Assembly (NCBI GenBank): GCA_963977525.1
Contig: CAXBPC010000004.1
Location: forward strand, 1 to 64,000
Length of the DNA stretch: 64,000 nucleotides
From: Ancylomarina sp963977525
GTDB lineage: Bacteria; Bacteroidota; Bacteroidia; Bacteroidales; Marinifilaceae
Reading direction: 5' to 3'
Positions 33,442 to 43,128 of this stretch are shown here, piece after piece (within the stretch, counting starts at the first letter, position 1; each line of letters starts with the position of its first letter). A model generated the notes under the pieces. That model ran no database searches, had not been told where the DNA came from, and saw only the letters and a list, made by a program, of their open reading frames with translations. A program made the position numbers and the translations under genes.

Positions 33442-34143
33442 TTATTGATTGGCCAGACTAACAATATGACATGCTAGGACACCTGCTGTTTCTGCTCTCA
33501 AACGACTTGTTCCCAAACTAATTTCTTTAAAGCCATTGGCACGAGCCAATTCAACTTCTTGTGGACTAAAATCTCCTTCAGGTCCGATAAGAATTAAAGC
33601 ATTTTGCTTAGGCTGACAAAGATGTTTCAGATGTGTCTTTTCTCCGTCGTAGCAATGAGCAATATATTTTTCACCATTAAACGGAGCACTTACTAAATCT
33701 TTGAATTTTGTTAGTTCATTCAACTTAGGATGGTAAGCTTTTAATGATTGCTTAACTGCAGAGGTAATCACCTTAAAAAGGCGTTCTTGTTTCACAACTT
33801 TTCGTTCTGAAAATTGGCACAGTAAAGGTGTGAATTCATCAATTCCAATCTCGGTACATTTTTCCATATACCATTCTGTTCGCTCCATGTTCTTAGTTGG
33901 AGCAGCGGCAATATGTAATTTGTAATCTAGCTTTTCGAATTCAGCCTGTGTTTCAATACATTCTACGGTACATCGTTTAGGATGTGCGTCAATTATCTTG
34001 GCTGTAAAAAGATTCCCTTTTCCATCAATAAGATGAATCTGGTCGTCCTCTTTAAGTCTCAAAACACGAACACAATGTTTTGATTCAATTTCGTTTAACT
34101 GATAAAATTTATCTTCTATATCGGGGGTGTAAAACAAGTTCAT
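33442..34143 (-). CDS. rsmE: 16S rRNA m3U1498 methyltransferase
   Basis: A 233-residue SPOUT methyltransferase. The N-terminal PUA-like domain (SKHCVRVLRLKEDDQIHLID) is followed by the trefoil-knot SAM site ALILIGPEGDFSPQEVELA and EISLGTSRLRAETAGVLACH. It methylates U1498 of 16S rRNA. The glycine after GPEG is replaced by Asp but the motif is otherwise standard. Length is normal. Confidence 0.92.
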   Translation of the reverse strand: MNLFYTPDIEDKFYQLNEIESKHCVRVLRLKEDDQIHLIDGKGNLFTAKIIDAHPKRCTVECIETQAEFEKLDYKLHIAAAPTKNMERTEWYMEKCTEIGIDEFTPLLCQFSERKVVKQERLFKVITSAVKQSLKAYHPKLNELTKFKDLVSAPFNGEKYIAHCYDGEKTHLKHLCQPKQNALILIGPEGDFSPQEVELARANGFKEISLGTSRLRAETAGVLACHIVSLANQ

Positions 34144-34205
34144 TGCTTAATGTTATGATTTTTAATTTTCGAAAACCTAAAAAAAATAGAATCTAGAACC
34201 TCGTA

Positions 34206-35399
34206 TTAAAAGAAAACGGGTTGATAGATGGCTGCAAAAATAAAACTAAGTACCGATATAATTAAGCCAAACATGAAAATAGTGTATGCTCTACGTAATA
34301 AATTGTATTTTTTGCCAAGGACCATTCCTAAATAGTACTGATCTTTGATCAAACTATCATATAAATCATCGTAATCAACCATCAAACCTTTTAAAGCTTT
34401 TGAATAATCTTCAACATCCATTCGATGGAAATTACCAAAGAATAGTAGGTTTACTTTTTTCTTTTTAACGTCATCTTCGGAGAATGTTCCCGATGTAACA
34501 TTAGGTCTAGTAGCTAAAACAGAATAGACAATCGTAAATAAAGCGACGAACAAAAGAATTAAGCATGGGATTATAAACTCAGGAGATTCCATGATGTTCT
34601 TGTAAATGAAGAATATCGCTGTAATGATGATCGAATTCACCGAGATCATTAAATTAGCTTTATTATCTGCTATTGAGCTTAGACTAATTTGATTACGAGC
34701 TGTAACCTTAAACATGGTTTCAATTCCACGTTGAGGCATCTTCAATTTGAGATTCTGATTCTCAAGCTTAATGAGTTTATCATTTAGTTTCTTAATCTCC
34801 TTAATCTGAAAGGAATTTACTTTTTCAGTAACTTTTTGAATGTTAAGTTCCTTCTTTTTAGCTAGAACTTTCTTCCCATAGTCAGTTCTGTATGTGTGTT
34901 TTTTTAAGAAATTTAAAGTCTCTTCCCAATAGGTTTTTGTAGAAAATTCATGATTCATTAAAGCCGAACGTTCTTCTCTTAAACTATCTGAAGATTTCAT
35001 GAAATTCTTTGATGCTAAGTGCTGCAGATCGGCATCGCAAAGCACCATAGATATCTTGCATTCACATGCTGTGTATGGAATTTTTGTATTTTGAATTGCG
35101 CAAATAACACGTTGAATTTTCTGTTCGGAGTAATTGTTTTCTATGAGGAATTTTTCAGCAATTTCACCACTGATGATTTCATGTTTCATGAAGCCTTTAA
35201 AATAGCCAGCATCATGAAACCATGCAGCCAATATTACGACTTCTAAATCTTCTTCAGAAAACTCCATGATGCTTGCAATTTTAGTAGCATGCTTCACGAC
35301 GTTCTCGGTATGTTCAATATTGTGATAAGTGTAAATTGGTTTATGATTCTTCTCAAAAAAATCAGTAACAAAAGCTTTTGCTTGCTCTATAATAGACAT
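34206..35399 (-). CDS. HD phosphohydrolase fused to a Pycsar-effector-like membrane domain
   Basis: A 397-residue two-part protein. Residues 1 to about 150 are an HD domain with metal ligands: HNIEHTENVV, WFHDAG (His62-Asp63), KHEIISGEIA and CDADLQHL. After a coiled-coil linker (about 185-220), residues 230-397 match the Pycsar effector family (DUF5706): RNQISLSSIADNKANLMISV before the first helix, three membrane segments (about 250-270, 277-296, 373-393) and a cytoplasmic loop with RMDVEDYSKALKGLMVDYDD. Pycsar effectors bind cyclic pyrimidines made by a nearby cyclase. No cyclase is in this window, so this is an orphan effector-type protein, with an HD domain that might degrade the signal. 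Cell-death or signalling role is inferred only. Confidence 0.8.
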   Translation of the reverse strand: MSIIEQAKAFVTDFFEKNHKPIYTYHNIEHTENVVKHATKIASIMEFSEEDLEVVILAAWFHDAGYFKGFMKHEIISGEIAEKFLIENNYSEQKIQRVICAIQNTKIPYTACECKISMVLCDADLQHLASKNFMKSSDSLREERSALMNHEFSTKTYWEETLNFLKKHTYRTDYGKKVLAKKKELNIQKVTEKVNSFQIKEIKKLNDKLIKLENQNLKLKMPQRGIETMFKVTARNQISLSSIADNKANLMISVNSIIITAIFFIYKNIMESPEFIIPCLILLFVALFTIVYSVLATRPNVTSGTFSEDDVKKKKVNLLFFGNFHRMDVEDYSKALKGLMVDYDDLYDSLIKDQYYLGMVLGKKYNLLRRAYTIFMFGLIISVLSFIFAAIYQPVFF

Positions 35400-35635
35400 A
35401 TGTTTATGTGTTGAATTCTGTAAAACAAAGGTGACTAAAGATAGTAATAATCTTGAATCATCAGAAAAGACGGACTGTTTGTCAATAGAAAAATTGATAA
35501 TTTTGTAAAGGATTTAGATTTGGAACAGCTGTAAACACTATCGAAAAGTGCAAGTGTTAAAGTTTGTTTTAGAGTTTTAAATTGGGATAGTGCATGAGTT
35601 TTGTTTATTTTTAGCGGTGCAAACAATCTTCAATT

Positions 35636-36571
35636 ATGCTCTGTTTAAAGAAAGTTAACCTGTTGATATTAATAGTCTGTTGTGTAGCCTTCTCGGCTTG
35701 TTCTAAGAATAAGAAAAACAAACAGAAGTGTTTTCTATGCGAAGATTATTCCCATGTTCCCTACACCCTTAATCACCCGAGTGCTACTTATGTTTTAGAT
35801 AATCAACTGCGGGAAATTTCTGGCTTGACTTATTTAAGTGAAAACAAGTTGCTTTGTGTTAACGATGAGCACGGTTCTATTTTTGAGTATGATCTTAAAG
35901 AAAGAGCAATTTCGAAGAAAGTTAAATTCGCAAAGAAAGGTGATTTTGAAGCCGTTGAATATATGAGGAATGAATGTGTTGCCTTAAGAAGCGATGGTAA
36001 ACTGTATTTCTTTAAGGACATAGAAAATCCTAAGGTGGAATCGATTAAAGTAAAAACAGGTTTGAGCCTTAGAAATGATACGGAAGGATTGGCCTACGAT
36101 TCATCCTCGCAAACCTTATTGATTGCCTGTAAGGGTTTAGCTCATGAGGGTTCGATGTATAAAGACAAAAGAGCTATTTATCGTTATTCAATTGTTGATA
36201 GCACTTTAAACCCGAAGCCATTTATCTTGATTGATCAGAATGATTTGGGAAAGATTTTGAATTTGGACCCTATTACTAAGTTTTCCAATAGTGTATTGGA
36301 ATCGATGAACCCTTCGAAAGGCAATACGACTTTTCAACCATCGGGAATTGCAATTCATCCTATAAGTAAAAATATTTATGTGATTGGATCGGTGGGAAAA
36401 CTGCTTTTGATTTTGAGCCCTCAAGGAGAATTGTTGGCTGTTAATAGATTGAAACGTAAAATTTTTCCTCAGCCTGAAGGAATTTGTTTTGCTCCTGATG
36501 GCACTCTCTATATTTCAACTGAAGGGAAGGTTAATCAAGGTCGAATTTATCAGTTTAAGTACAAACCATAA
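35636..36571 (+). CDS. SdiA-regulated-type lipoprotein
   Basis: A 311-residue lipoprotein with lipobox AFSAC (Cys22). The mature part is a beta-propeller-like SdiA-regulated domain: LREISGLTYLSENKLLCVND, GDFEAVEYM, LRNDTEGLAYDSSSQTLLIA, QPSGIAIHPISKNIYVIGS and QPEGICFAPDGTLYISTEG repeat the (E)G(I/L)xxxP signature. It likely sits on the outer face of the inner membrane or outer membrane. Substrate or partner unknown. It precedes the large outer-membrane protein by 57 bp in the same direction, suggesting co-transcription. Confidence 0.8.
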   Translation: MLCLKKVNLLILIVCCVAFSACSKNKKNKQKCFLCEDYSHVPYTLNHPSATYVLDNQLREISGLTYLSENKLLCVNDEHGSIFEYDLKERAISKKVKFAKKGDFEAVEYMRNECVALRSDGKLYFFKDIENPKVESIKVKTGLSLRNDTEGLAYDSSSQTLLIACKGLAHEGSMYKDKRAIYRYSIVDSTLNPKPFILIDQNDLGKILNLDPITKFSNSVLESMNPSKGNTTFQPSGIAIHPISKNIYVIGSVGKLLLILSPQGELLAVNRLKRKIFPQPEGICFAPDGTLYISTEGKVNQGRIYQFKYKP

Positions 36572-36627
36572 TTTCAGAATAGATAGTTCATTTGCGCTTT
36601 AAAATTCATTATTCTAATTATACCTGT

Positions 36628-39600
36628 ATGATTAAATATATACTACACTTACTGTTTTTATTGGCTTCCTTGAATTTATTGGGAAATCAGAAACAGTCTG
36701 CTATTGATAGTACTCAGCTAAAGTATAGTGTCTATTTTGTAGGTGATATTGGTGAGGCACCATTGGTTGATGCAAATATGAAAATGCTTAAGTCGCAATT
36801 GGATGTTTCGGGAAAGAACGGAACGCTTGTTGTTTTGGGTAACACAATTTCAAAGGATTATTTGAACGATGATGAGGAAAATGAATTCGATAACAAGGAT
36901 TTGAATCGATTTTTTGAACTTGCAAAGGATTTTAAAGGTGAACTTGTTTTTATTCCTGGTGATCAGGAGTGGACGCTTAATCGAAAAAATGGTTGGGAAT
37001 CCTTGTTGAATTTTGAGAATTATGTGGAAGAATATTTAGGTAGAGGAGATGTGTTTTTACCTTCGGGAGGTTGTCCTGGTCCTACCGAATTAGAATTAAG
37101 TGATGATATAGTTCTTTTGATTGTAGATTCACAATGGTGGCTGCATCTTGGCGAAAAGCCAGAAGCGGAATGCGATTTTGAAAATACGGCAGACTTTTTA
37201 ATTCAATTAAGTGATGCTTTTAAACGAAATGAGAATAAGAAACTAATATTGGCCACTCATCATCCCTTACACAGTGGTGGAAATCATGCTGGATATTTTC
37301 CTTTCCCAGGCCCTGTTGAGCTGTATAGAAAGTTCATTGGTACACCACAAGATTTTGCCTCTCCTTATTATAAGCAGATGCGTTATATGGCAAAACAAAT
37401 GACGGGTAAGTCACCTAATTTGGTATCTGTATCGGCTCATGATAATAGCTTGCAATTCAAACAAGTTGGTAATGCATATCAAGTCGTTTCCGGATCAGGT
37501 AGCCAATCTGATTATGTGAATGAAAAGAAGATGGACTATGCCTTAAGTGAAGTTGGTTTTTCAAAGTTGAATTTTTATGATGACGGATCTGTTTTTCTAG
37601 AATTCTGGACAGTTGGTAAGGAAGGTGACAAGGCTCCACGTATGGCTTTCAAGAAATTCCTGTATAGCCATGAGACGGTTTCCGATGATGAGATAAGCTT
37701 GATTCACGAACAAATTGATTTTTCAGATAGTACTATTACAGTTGCTGCTAGTCAGGTTTATGAAACCAATAGTAAGTTAAAGCTAAAATGGTTAGGGAAT
37801 AACTATCGTGAAGAATGGGCAACACCTATTAAAGTTCCTGTTTTTGATATTGGAAAAGAAAAGGGTGGATTGAAAATTATAAAACGCGGTGGTGGTCAAC
37901 AAACGAGATCTTTAAGACTTGTAGCTAAAAATGGGAGAGAATATGTACTGCGTTCTGTAGAGAAATACACAGAAAAAGCTATACCTGCAAATCTTCAAAA
38001 AACCTTTGCTGCACATATTGTACAAGATGGAATATCAGAATCATATCCATACGCAGCTCTCGCGGTACCTAAAATGGCTGAAGCTGCTGGGGTTTATCAT
38101 ACACATCCAAAAATAGTATATGTTCCAGATGATCCTCGTTTTGGTATATATCAGGAAGGATTTAAGAATGAACTTTTTTTATTTGAAGAGAGAGTTTCTG
38201 GAAATTGGTCAGACTCAGACTTATTTGGCGGAACGAAGAAAATTCTAAGCACGCTTAAGCTTTTGAAGAAACGATACAAGAATTCAAAAATGAAAGTTGA
38301 TGAAGATGCTGTTTTACGTGCTCGATTATTTGACATCTTTTTGAATGATTGGGATAGACATGATGACCAGTGGCGCTGGGCCAGTTTTGAAAAGGATGGT
38401 AAAACAATTGTTCGCCCTATTCCACGCGATAGAGATCAAGTTTTCTTTTTTAGTGATGGTAAGATTCCTAAGATAATGCGCCGTAAATGGATATTGCCAA
38501 AATTTCAGGTGTTTGATTCAATTACTGAGAATATTTCTGGTTTAGGGTTTAATTCTCGTTATTTCGATAGAAGTTTTCTTTCATCTCAAACGAAAGAAGA
38601 TTGGATTAAGATGGCTCATGAGTTGAGTGCTAAATTGAGTGATGAGGTGATTGAAGCAGCTATTTTAGATTTGCCTTCCGAAGTGTATCCTTTATCGGGG
38701 GAGGAAATAATATCGAAGCTTAAAGGAAGAAGAGATAATTTACCTCGTATGGCTGAAGAATTTTATTCCTTTTTAGCCAAAGAGGTTGATGTTGTAGGAA
38801 CTGATGAGAATGAATACTATCAAGCCTATTGGAATCAGGATGGTAGTTTGAAAGTAGAGGTAAATAAGCTTTCTAAAAAAGGAAAAAAGGGAAAGCTAAT
38901 TTATGCCCGAACTTTTCACTCAGACGAAACAAAGGAAGTTCGACTGTTTGGTTTAAAGGGTAAAGATAAATTTGATATTAAGGGGAATGCTAGCAATAAG
39001 GCTATAAAGTTAAACCTAGTTGGAGGAAAAGGGAAAGATAAATTTGCTCTTAAAAATACCCGAAAGAATAAACTGAGTATTTACGACAAAACCAAGACAA
39101 CTATTAATAATGATGGTGAGTTTAAGAACAAAACATCGAATAGTTCTGACGTAAATATCTACAATAGAAAAGCATTTAAATATGATATTGTAAGTCCAAT
39201 TATCAATGCGAATTTTGTAAGTGATGATGGTTTAATAATGGGGGTTGGGGTAAATTATATCTCTCAGGCTTTTAAGAAAGAACCTTTTGCCTCTAGGCAT
39301 AAATTCTTGATGAATTATGCATTTAGCTACCCTTCAGTGCAGATTAAATATGAGGGTGAGGTAAATTCTATCTTCAGGAATATCGATTTTGTTGGGGCTG
39401 TAGATTATAATTCTCCAAACTTTCAAGGCTATTACTATGGAATCGGGAATGAAAGTGAAAATATCAAATCTGATGATAATAAATATAATAGCCTCCGTTT
39501 CGAGAAATTATTAATAAATCCTCAATTGAGATTAAATTTTGATAAGAATAATCAAATAAAATTTGGTTTGTTTTTTGATCTATCTAAGCTGCAAAGAACT

Positions 39601-40236
39601 GATAATCGGTTTGTGACAGATTTTTCAAACCCAGTGAATGATTTAGATTCTGAAAAGGATTTTTCAACAAGGAAATATTTAGGACTAAATATTAATTATA
39701 TTTGGGATTCAAGGAATTCAAAAATGCTTCCTTCACGTGGTATTTATTGGCAATCGGTTTTTCAAGCGTATAGAGGATTAGGACGTAATGATGATAATTT
39801 TAATAGATTTTCGTCTGATATGCGAATGTATATTAGTTTTAGTCCACCAGCAAGAGTTGTTTTAGCTTTACGAGCTGGAGGTGCATATAATTCGGATGGC
39901 TACTCTTTATCTCAGGTAAATAAATTAGGATTAAAGTCCAATTTAAGAGGTTTTCCTCTTGATCGATTTGCTGGTGATGGTATCTTCTATCAGAATACGG
40001 ATATTAGATTTAGAGTATCACAATTTAGATCCTTTTTATTAGCTGGAGAGTTTGGTATTCTTGCTTTTAATGATGTAGGTAGAGTTTGGATTTTAGGAGA
40101 ACGTTCAGAAACTTTACACCATGGATATGGTGGTGGTTTGTGGGTGTCACCGTTTAAGTTAATGGTGTTAACAACCAACTACAGTTATTCAAAAGAGGAT
40201 AAAATATTCTCATTAGAATTTAAGTATATGTTTTAG
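36628..40236 (+). CDS. Three-module outer-membrane protein: phosphoesterase, kinase-like, BamA/TamA-type barrel
   Basis: A 1202-residue protein from ATG 36628, where the signal peptide begins (KYILHLLFLLASLNLLG). Residues about 30-330 are a calcineurin-type metallophosphoesterase with YFVGDIGEAP, VVLGNT, FIPGDQEW and ATHHPLHSGGNHAG. Residues about 415-700 resemble atypical kinases: YVLRSVEKYTEKAI, LFDIFLNDWDRHDDQWRWA and PIPRDRDQVFF match the catalytic-loop DRH and the metal-binding D of FAM20/PI3K-like folds. Residues about 860-1202 form a 16-strand-type surface-antigen barrel, ending in the phenylalanine FSLEFKYMF expected for outer-membrane insertion. The kinase reading is inference. Relatives of this length are known in Bacteroidota without an assigned function. 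Confidence 0.75.
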   Translation: MIKYILHLLFLLASLNLLGNQKQSAIDSTQLKYSVYFVGDIGEAPLVDANMKMLKSQLDVSGKNGTLVVLGNTISKDYLNDDEENEFDNKDLNRFFELAKDFKGELVFIPGDQEWTLNRKNGWESLLNFENYVEEYLGRGDVFLPSGGCPGPTELELSDDIVLLIVDSQWWLHLGEKPEAECDFENTADFLIQLSDAFKRNENKKLILATHHPLHSGGNHAGYFPFPGPVELYRKFIGTPQDFASPYYKQMRYMAKQMTGKSPNLVSVSAHDNSLQFKQVGNAYQVVSGSGSQSDYVNEKKMDYALSEVGFSKLNFYDDGSVFLEFWTVGKEGDKAPRMAFKKFLYSHETVSDDEISLIHEQIDFSDSTITVAASQVYETNSKLKLKWLGNNYREEWATPIKVPVFDIGKEKGGLKIIKRGGGQQTRSLRLVAKNGREYVLRSVEKYTEKAIPANLQKTFAAHIVQDGISESYPYAALAVPKMAEAAGVYHTHPKIVYVPDDPRFGIYQEGFKNELFLFEERVSGNWSDSDLFGGTKKILSTLKLLKKRYKNSKMKVDEDAVLRARLFDIFLNDWDRHDDQWRWASFEKDGKTIVRPIPRDRDQVFFFSDGKIPKIMRRKWILPKFQVFDSITENISGLGFNSRYFDRSFLSSQTKEDWIKMAHELSAKLSDEVIEAAILDLPSEVYPLSGEEIISKLKGRRDNLPRMAEEFYSFLAKEVDVVGTDENEYYQAYWNQDGSLKVEVNKLSKKGKKGKLIYARTFHSDETKEVRLFGLKGKDKFDIKGNASNKAIKLNLVGGKGKDKFALKNTRKNKLSIYDKTKTTINNDGEFKNKTSNSSDVNIYNRKAFKYDIVSPIINANFVSDDGLIMGVGVNYISQAFKKEPFASRHKFLMNYAFSYPSVQIKYEGEVNSIFRNIDFVGAVDYNSPNFQGYYYGIGNESENIKSDDNKYNSLRFEKLLINPQLRLNFDKNNQIKFGLFFDLSKLQRTDNRFVTDFSNPVNDLDSEKDFSTRKYLGLNINYIWDSRNSKMLPSRGIYWQSVFQAYRGLGRNDDNFNRFSSDMRMYISFSPPARVVLALRAGGAYNSDGYSLSQVNKLGLKSNLRGFPLDRFAGDGIFYQNTDIRFRVSQFRSFLLAGEFGILAFNDVGRVWILGERSETLHHGYGGGLWVSPFKLMVLTTNYSYSKEDKIFSLEFKYMF

Positions 40237-40284
40237 AAAGAAAATAGATTTTGTTGATTTTGACTAGTAGAATATAAAGTAAAG

Positions 40285-40674
40285 ATGGTAGAGAAAGATA
40301 TGTCAAGCTATAAAATCCTTTTAGTTGAGGATGATTTCATAAATGGAAAGATTGTGAAAACTTTGCTTGAGAAAGCGACTTATAATGTTGAGTGGGTTAA
40401 GAATGGGAAAGAGGCTTTAGAGATTTTAATTCCACGTTCAACAGAATACGATTTGGTTTTAATGGATATTCAAATGCCTATTGTGAATGGGTATGAGGTG
40501 AGTATTAATATAAGAGAAATAGGGATTAAAATTCCTATAATCTGTATGACAGCTAATGCTTTTTGTGATGAAAAAGTGAAATCGAAAGAAGCTGGGATGA
40601 ATGATTATATCGCAAAACCAGTGACAAAAGCGTCACTTTTTGAGATGATAGGGAAATATTTAAAGATCAAATGA
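40285..40674 (+). CDS. Stand-alone receiver (CheY-like) response regulator
   Basis: A 129-residue receiver domain with no output domain. Acidic pair ILLVEDD, phospho-acceptor Asp in YDLVLMDIQMPIVNG, conserved Thr in IICMTANAF, and Lys in NDYIAKPV are all present. ATG 40300 is an alternative start that omits five residues. No histidine kinase is adjacent. Receivers of this kind occur as phospho-relays for hybrid kinases. Confidence 0.9.
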   Translation: MVEKDMSSYKILLVEDDFINGKIVKTLLEKATYNVEWVKNGKEALEILIPRSTEYDLVLMDIQMPIVNGYEVSINIREIGIKIPIICMTANAFCDEKVKSKEAGMNDYIAKPVTKASLFEMIGKYLKIK

Positions 40675-40724
40675 TTGGTCTATTGACACGTGTGTTAAAC
40701 GTATTGAAATTTAAATAATTGCGG

Positions 40725-43079
40725 ATGAAAGTTTGTATTGCTGAGAAACCAAGTGTTGCACGAGAAATTGCTATTATTTTGGGAGCTAAGAGTCAGAAAA
40801 ATGGATATTATGAAGGAAATGGCTATCAGGTTTCTTGGACTTTTGGACACCTGTGTACACTGAAAGAACCTGGGGAATACAATTTAAATTGGAAATATTG
40901 GCATCTAAATGATTTACCAATGATTCCTGGGCGTTTTGCAATTAAGGTGATTGATGATACTGGCGTTCAAAAGCAATTCGATGTTCTAGAGAAATTGATT
41001 CAAGGAGCAGAAGAGGTTATAAATTGTGGTGATGCTGGCCAAGAAGGAGAAGTGATACAGCGTTGGGTACTTCATAAGGCTAAATGTAAGGTGCCAATTA
41101 AGCGTTTATGGATTTCATCTCTAACAGAAGAAGCTATTCGCGAAGGTTTTGAGAATTTACGAGATGGTAAGGAATTTGATCGTTTGTATGCTGCGGGTTC
41201 ATCAAGAGCAATTGGAGATTGGTTACTTGGAATGAATGCGACACGTTTGTTTACACTTAAATATGGGAGTGGTAAAAATGTACTCTCTATCGGTCGTGTA
41301 CAAACACCAACATTAGCATTAATTGTAAATCGGCAGAAAGAGATTGATAATTTTATTTCTCAAACTTATTGGGAGTTGAAAACGGTTTATCGCGAAGTTA
41401 CATTTTCAGCAACGCGAGGTCGTTTTGATAAAAAGGAAGAAGGAGTTGACTTTCTAGGAAAGATTAAGCCTGAACCATTCGAAGTTGTTTCTTTTGAACG
41501 AAAAGCAGGTAAAGAATTACCTCCTCAATTATACGATTTGACATCTTTACAGGTTGATTGTAATCGAAAGTTGAATTTGTCTGCAGAAGAAACCTTACGT
41601 ATTATTCAAAGCTTATACGAAAAGAAGTTAACGACTTATCCTAGGGTTGATACGACTTACCTTACCGAAGATATTTATAAAAAGATCCCAGAAATACTTA
41701 AGAAGTTGACTCCCTATAAGGAGTTTACAGAAGTTTTATTGGGTGAGAAAATCAGAAAATCAAAAAAAGTATTTGATAATAAAAAGGTAACTGATCACCA
41801 TGCAATTATTCCTACAGGCGTGCAGCCAGGAGGTATACGATACGAAGAAAAACAAGTTTACGATTTAGTAACACGTCGTTTTATAGCTGTTTTTTATCCT
41901 GATTGTAAAGTGAGTCATACCACGGTTTTAGGACAGGTGACAAATATTGATTTCAAGGCAACAGGAAAGCAAATTATTGAGCCTGGATGGCGAGTGCTTT
42001 TCTCAAGAGATAGCAGTGTAGGTGAAGGAACGATTCTCCCAGTTTTTGACAAAGGGGAGAGTGGCGAACATGTTCCAGATTTAGCTGAGAAACAAACTCA
42101 GCCACCTAAATATTATTCTGAGGCAACATTATTGCGTGCTATGGAAACAGCCGGTAAGCAAGTTGATGATGATGAGTTGAGAGAGTTGATGAAAGAGAAT
42201 GGAATCGGTCGTCCGTCAACACGTGCAAATATTATTGAAACGATTTCCCGACGTAAATACATTAAGAAAGAGAAGAAACGTCTTGTGGCTACTGTTGCAG
42301 GTATGCAGTTGATTGATACCATTCAAAATGAACTTCTGAAATCTGCAGAGCTTACAGGTATGTGGGAGAAGAAACTAAGAGATATAGAGCAAGGAAACTA
42401 CGAGGTTGATCAGTTCATGATAGAACTAAAGCAGATGGTTTTTAATATCGTTAAGGATGTCAAATCCAGAGTTGATGTTAAAAAGATTGCTGCGATTGAG
42501 GATGTGAAAGAAAAAGAAATATCGAAGAAGAAAACTCCTGCTAATGCAAAGGACCTTTCTTGTCCTAAATGCAAGGAAGGACAAATCTTAAAAGGTAAAG
42601 CTTCTTGGGGATGTAGCAATTGGAAAAATGGTTGCGATATAAGATTGCCATTCGACTTTCAAGGAAAGAAACTGACAGATAAACAGATTGAAGCTTTAAT
42701 TCTAAAACAGAAGACCCCTAAAATAAAAGGATTTGAGTTTGAAGGAAAAAAACAGAATGGAATCGTAATTCTTGATCCATCTTTCGATTATAGTTTTGTT
42801 GCAGAAGAATCAGAAGTATGGCATTGTCCTTTATGTAAGGACGGTACTATGATGAAAGGGAATTCTGCTTTTGGTTGTTCTAACTATAAGCAAGGTTGTC
42901 GTTTTATAATTCCATTTGAATTTATGGGCAAGAGTCTAACTGAAGCTCAAATAAAGTCACTGGTGGTTGATAGAAAAACGAAGCTTATAAAAGGATTTGT
43001 AAATCCTGAAAATCAAGAAAAAGTTGACGGAAAATTGATTGTCGACAATATGGGAAAGATTGTTTTTGGAAAGCAATAA
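40725..43079 (+). CDS. topB: DNA topoisomerase III
   Basis: A 784-residue type IA topoisomerase; start is ATG 40725 (an upstream TTG adds two residues). Toprim: KVCIAEKPSVAREIA and CGDAGQEGEVIQR. The active-site region is LTTYPRVDTTYL with the catalytic Tyr, and SIGRVQTPTLALIVNRQKEI is characteristic. The C-terminus has two topoisomerase zinc-ribbon repeats, CPKCKEGQILKGKASWGCSN and CPLCKDGTMMKGNSAFGCSN, each ended by the LTxxQIxxL...KTxxIKGF unit. Decatenation in replication and recombination is expected. Its terminator is shared with sixA. Confidence 0.95.
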   Translation: MKVCIAEKPSVAREIAIILGAKSQKNGYYEGNGYQVSWTFGHLCTLKEPGEYNLNWKYWHLNDLPMIPGRFAIKVIDDTGVQKQFDVLEKLIQGAEEVINCGDAGQEGEVIQRWVLHKAKCKVPIKRLWISSLTEEAIREGFENLRDGKEFDRLYAAGSSRAIGDWLLGMNATRLFTLKYGSGKNVLSIGRVQTPTLALIVNRQKEIDNFISQTYWELKTVYREVTFSATRGRFDKKEEGVDFLGKIKPEPFEVVSFERKAGKELPPQLYDLTSLQVDCNRKLNLSAEETLRIIQSLYEKKLTTYPRVDTTYLTEDIYKKIPEILKKLTPYKEFTEVLLGEKIRKSKKVFDNKKVTDHHAIIPTGVQPGGIRYEEKQVYDLVTRRFIAVFYPDCKVSHTTVLGQVTNIDFKATGKQIIEPGWRVLFSRDSSVGEGTILPVFDKGESGEHVPDLAEKQTQPPKYYSEATLLRAMETAGKQVDDDELRELMKENGIGRPSTRANIIETISRRKYIKKEKKRLVATVAGMQLIDTIQNELLKSAELTGMWEKKLRDIEQGNYEVDQFMIELKQMVFNIVKDVKSRVDVKKIAAIEDVKEKEISKKKTPANAKDLSCPKCKEGQILKGKASWGCSNWKNGCDIRLPFDFQGKKLTDKQIEALILKQKTPKIKGFEFEGKKQNGIVILDPSFDYSFVAEESEVWHCPLCKDGTMMKGNSAFGCSNYKQGCRFIIPFEFMGKSLTEAQIKSLVVDRKTKLIKGFVNPENQEKVDGKLIVDNMGKIVFGKQ

Positions 43080-43094
43080 TTAAGATAGATATAA

Positions 43095-43128
43095 AAAAAA
43101 AGCTCAGTTTTAACTGAGCTTTTCTTTT
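43095..43128. terminator. Bidirectional terminator between topB and sixA-like gene
   Basis: AGCTCAGTT / AACTGAGCT stem with A/T runs at both ends. The TAA stop codon of the minus-strand gene lies in the turn of the hairpin. Confidence 0.85.
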
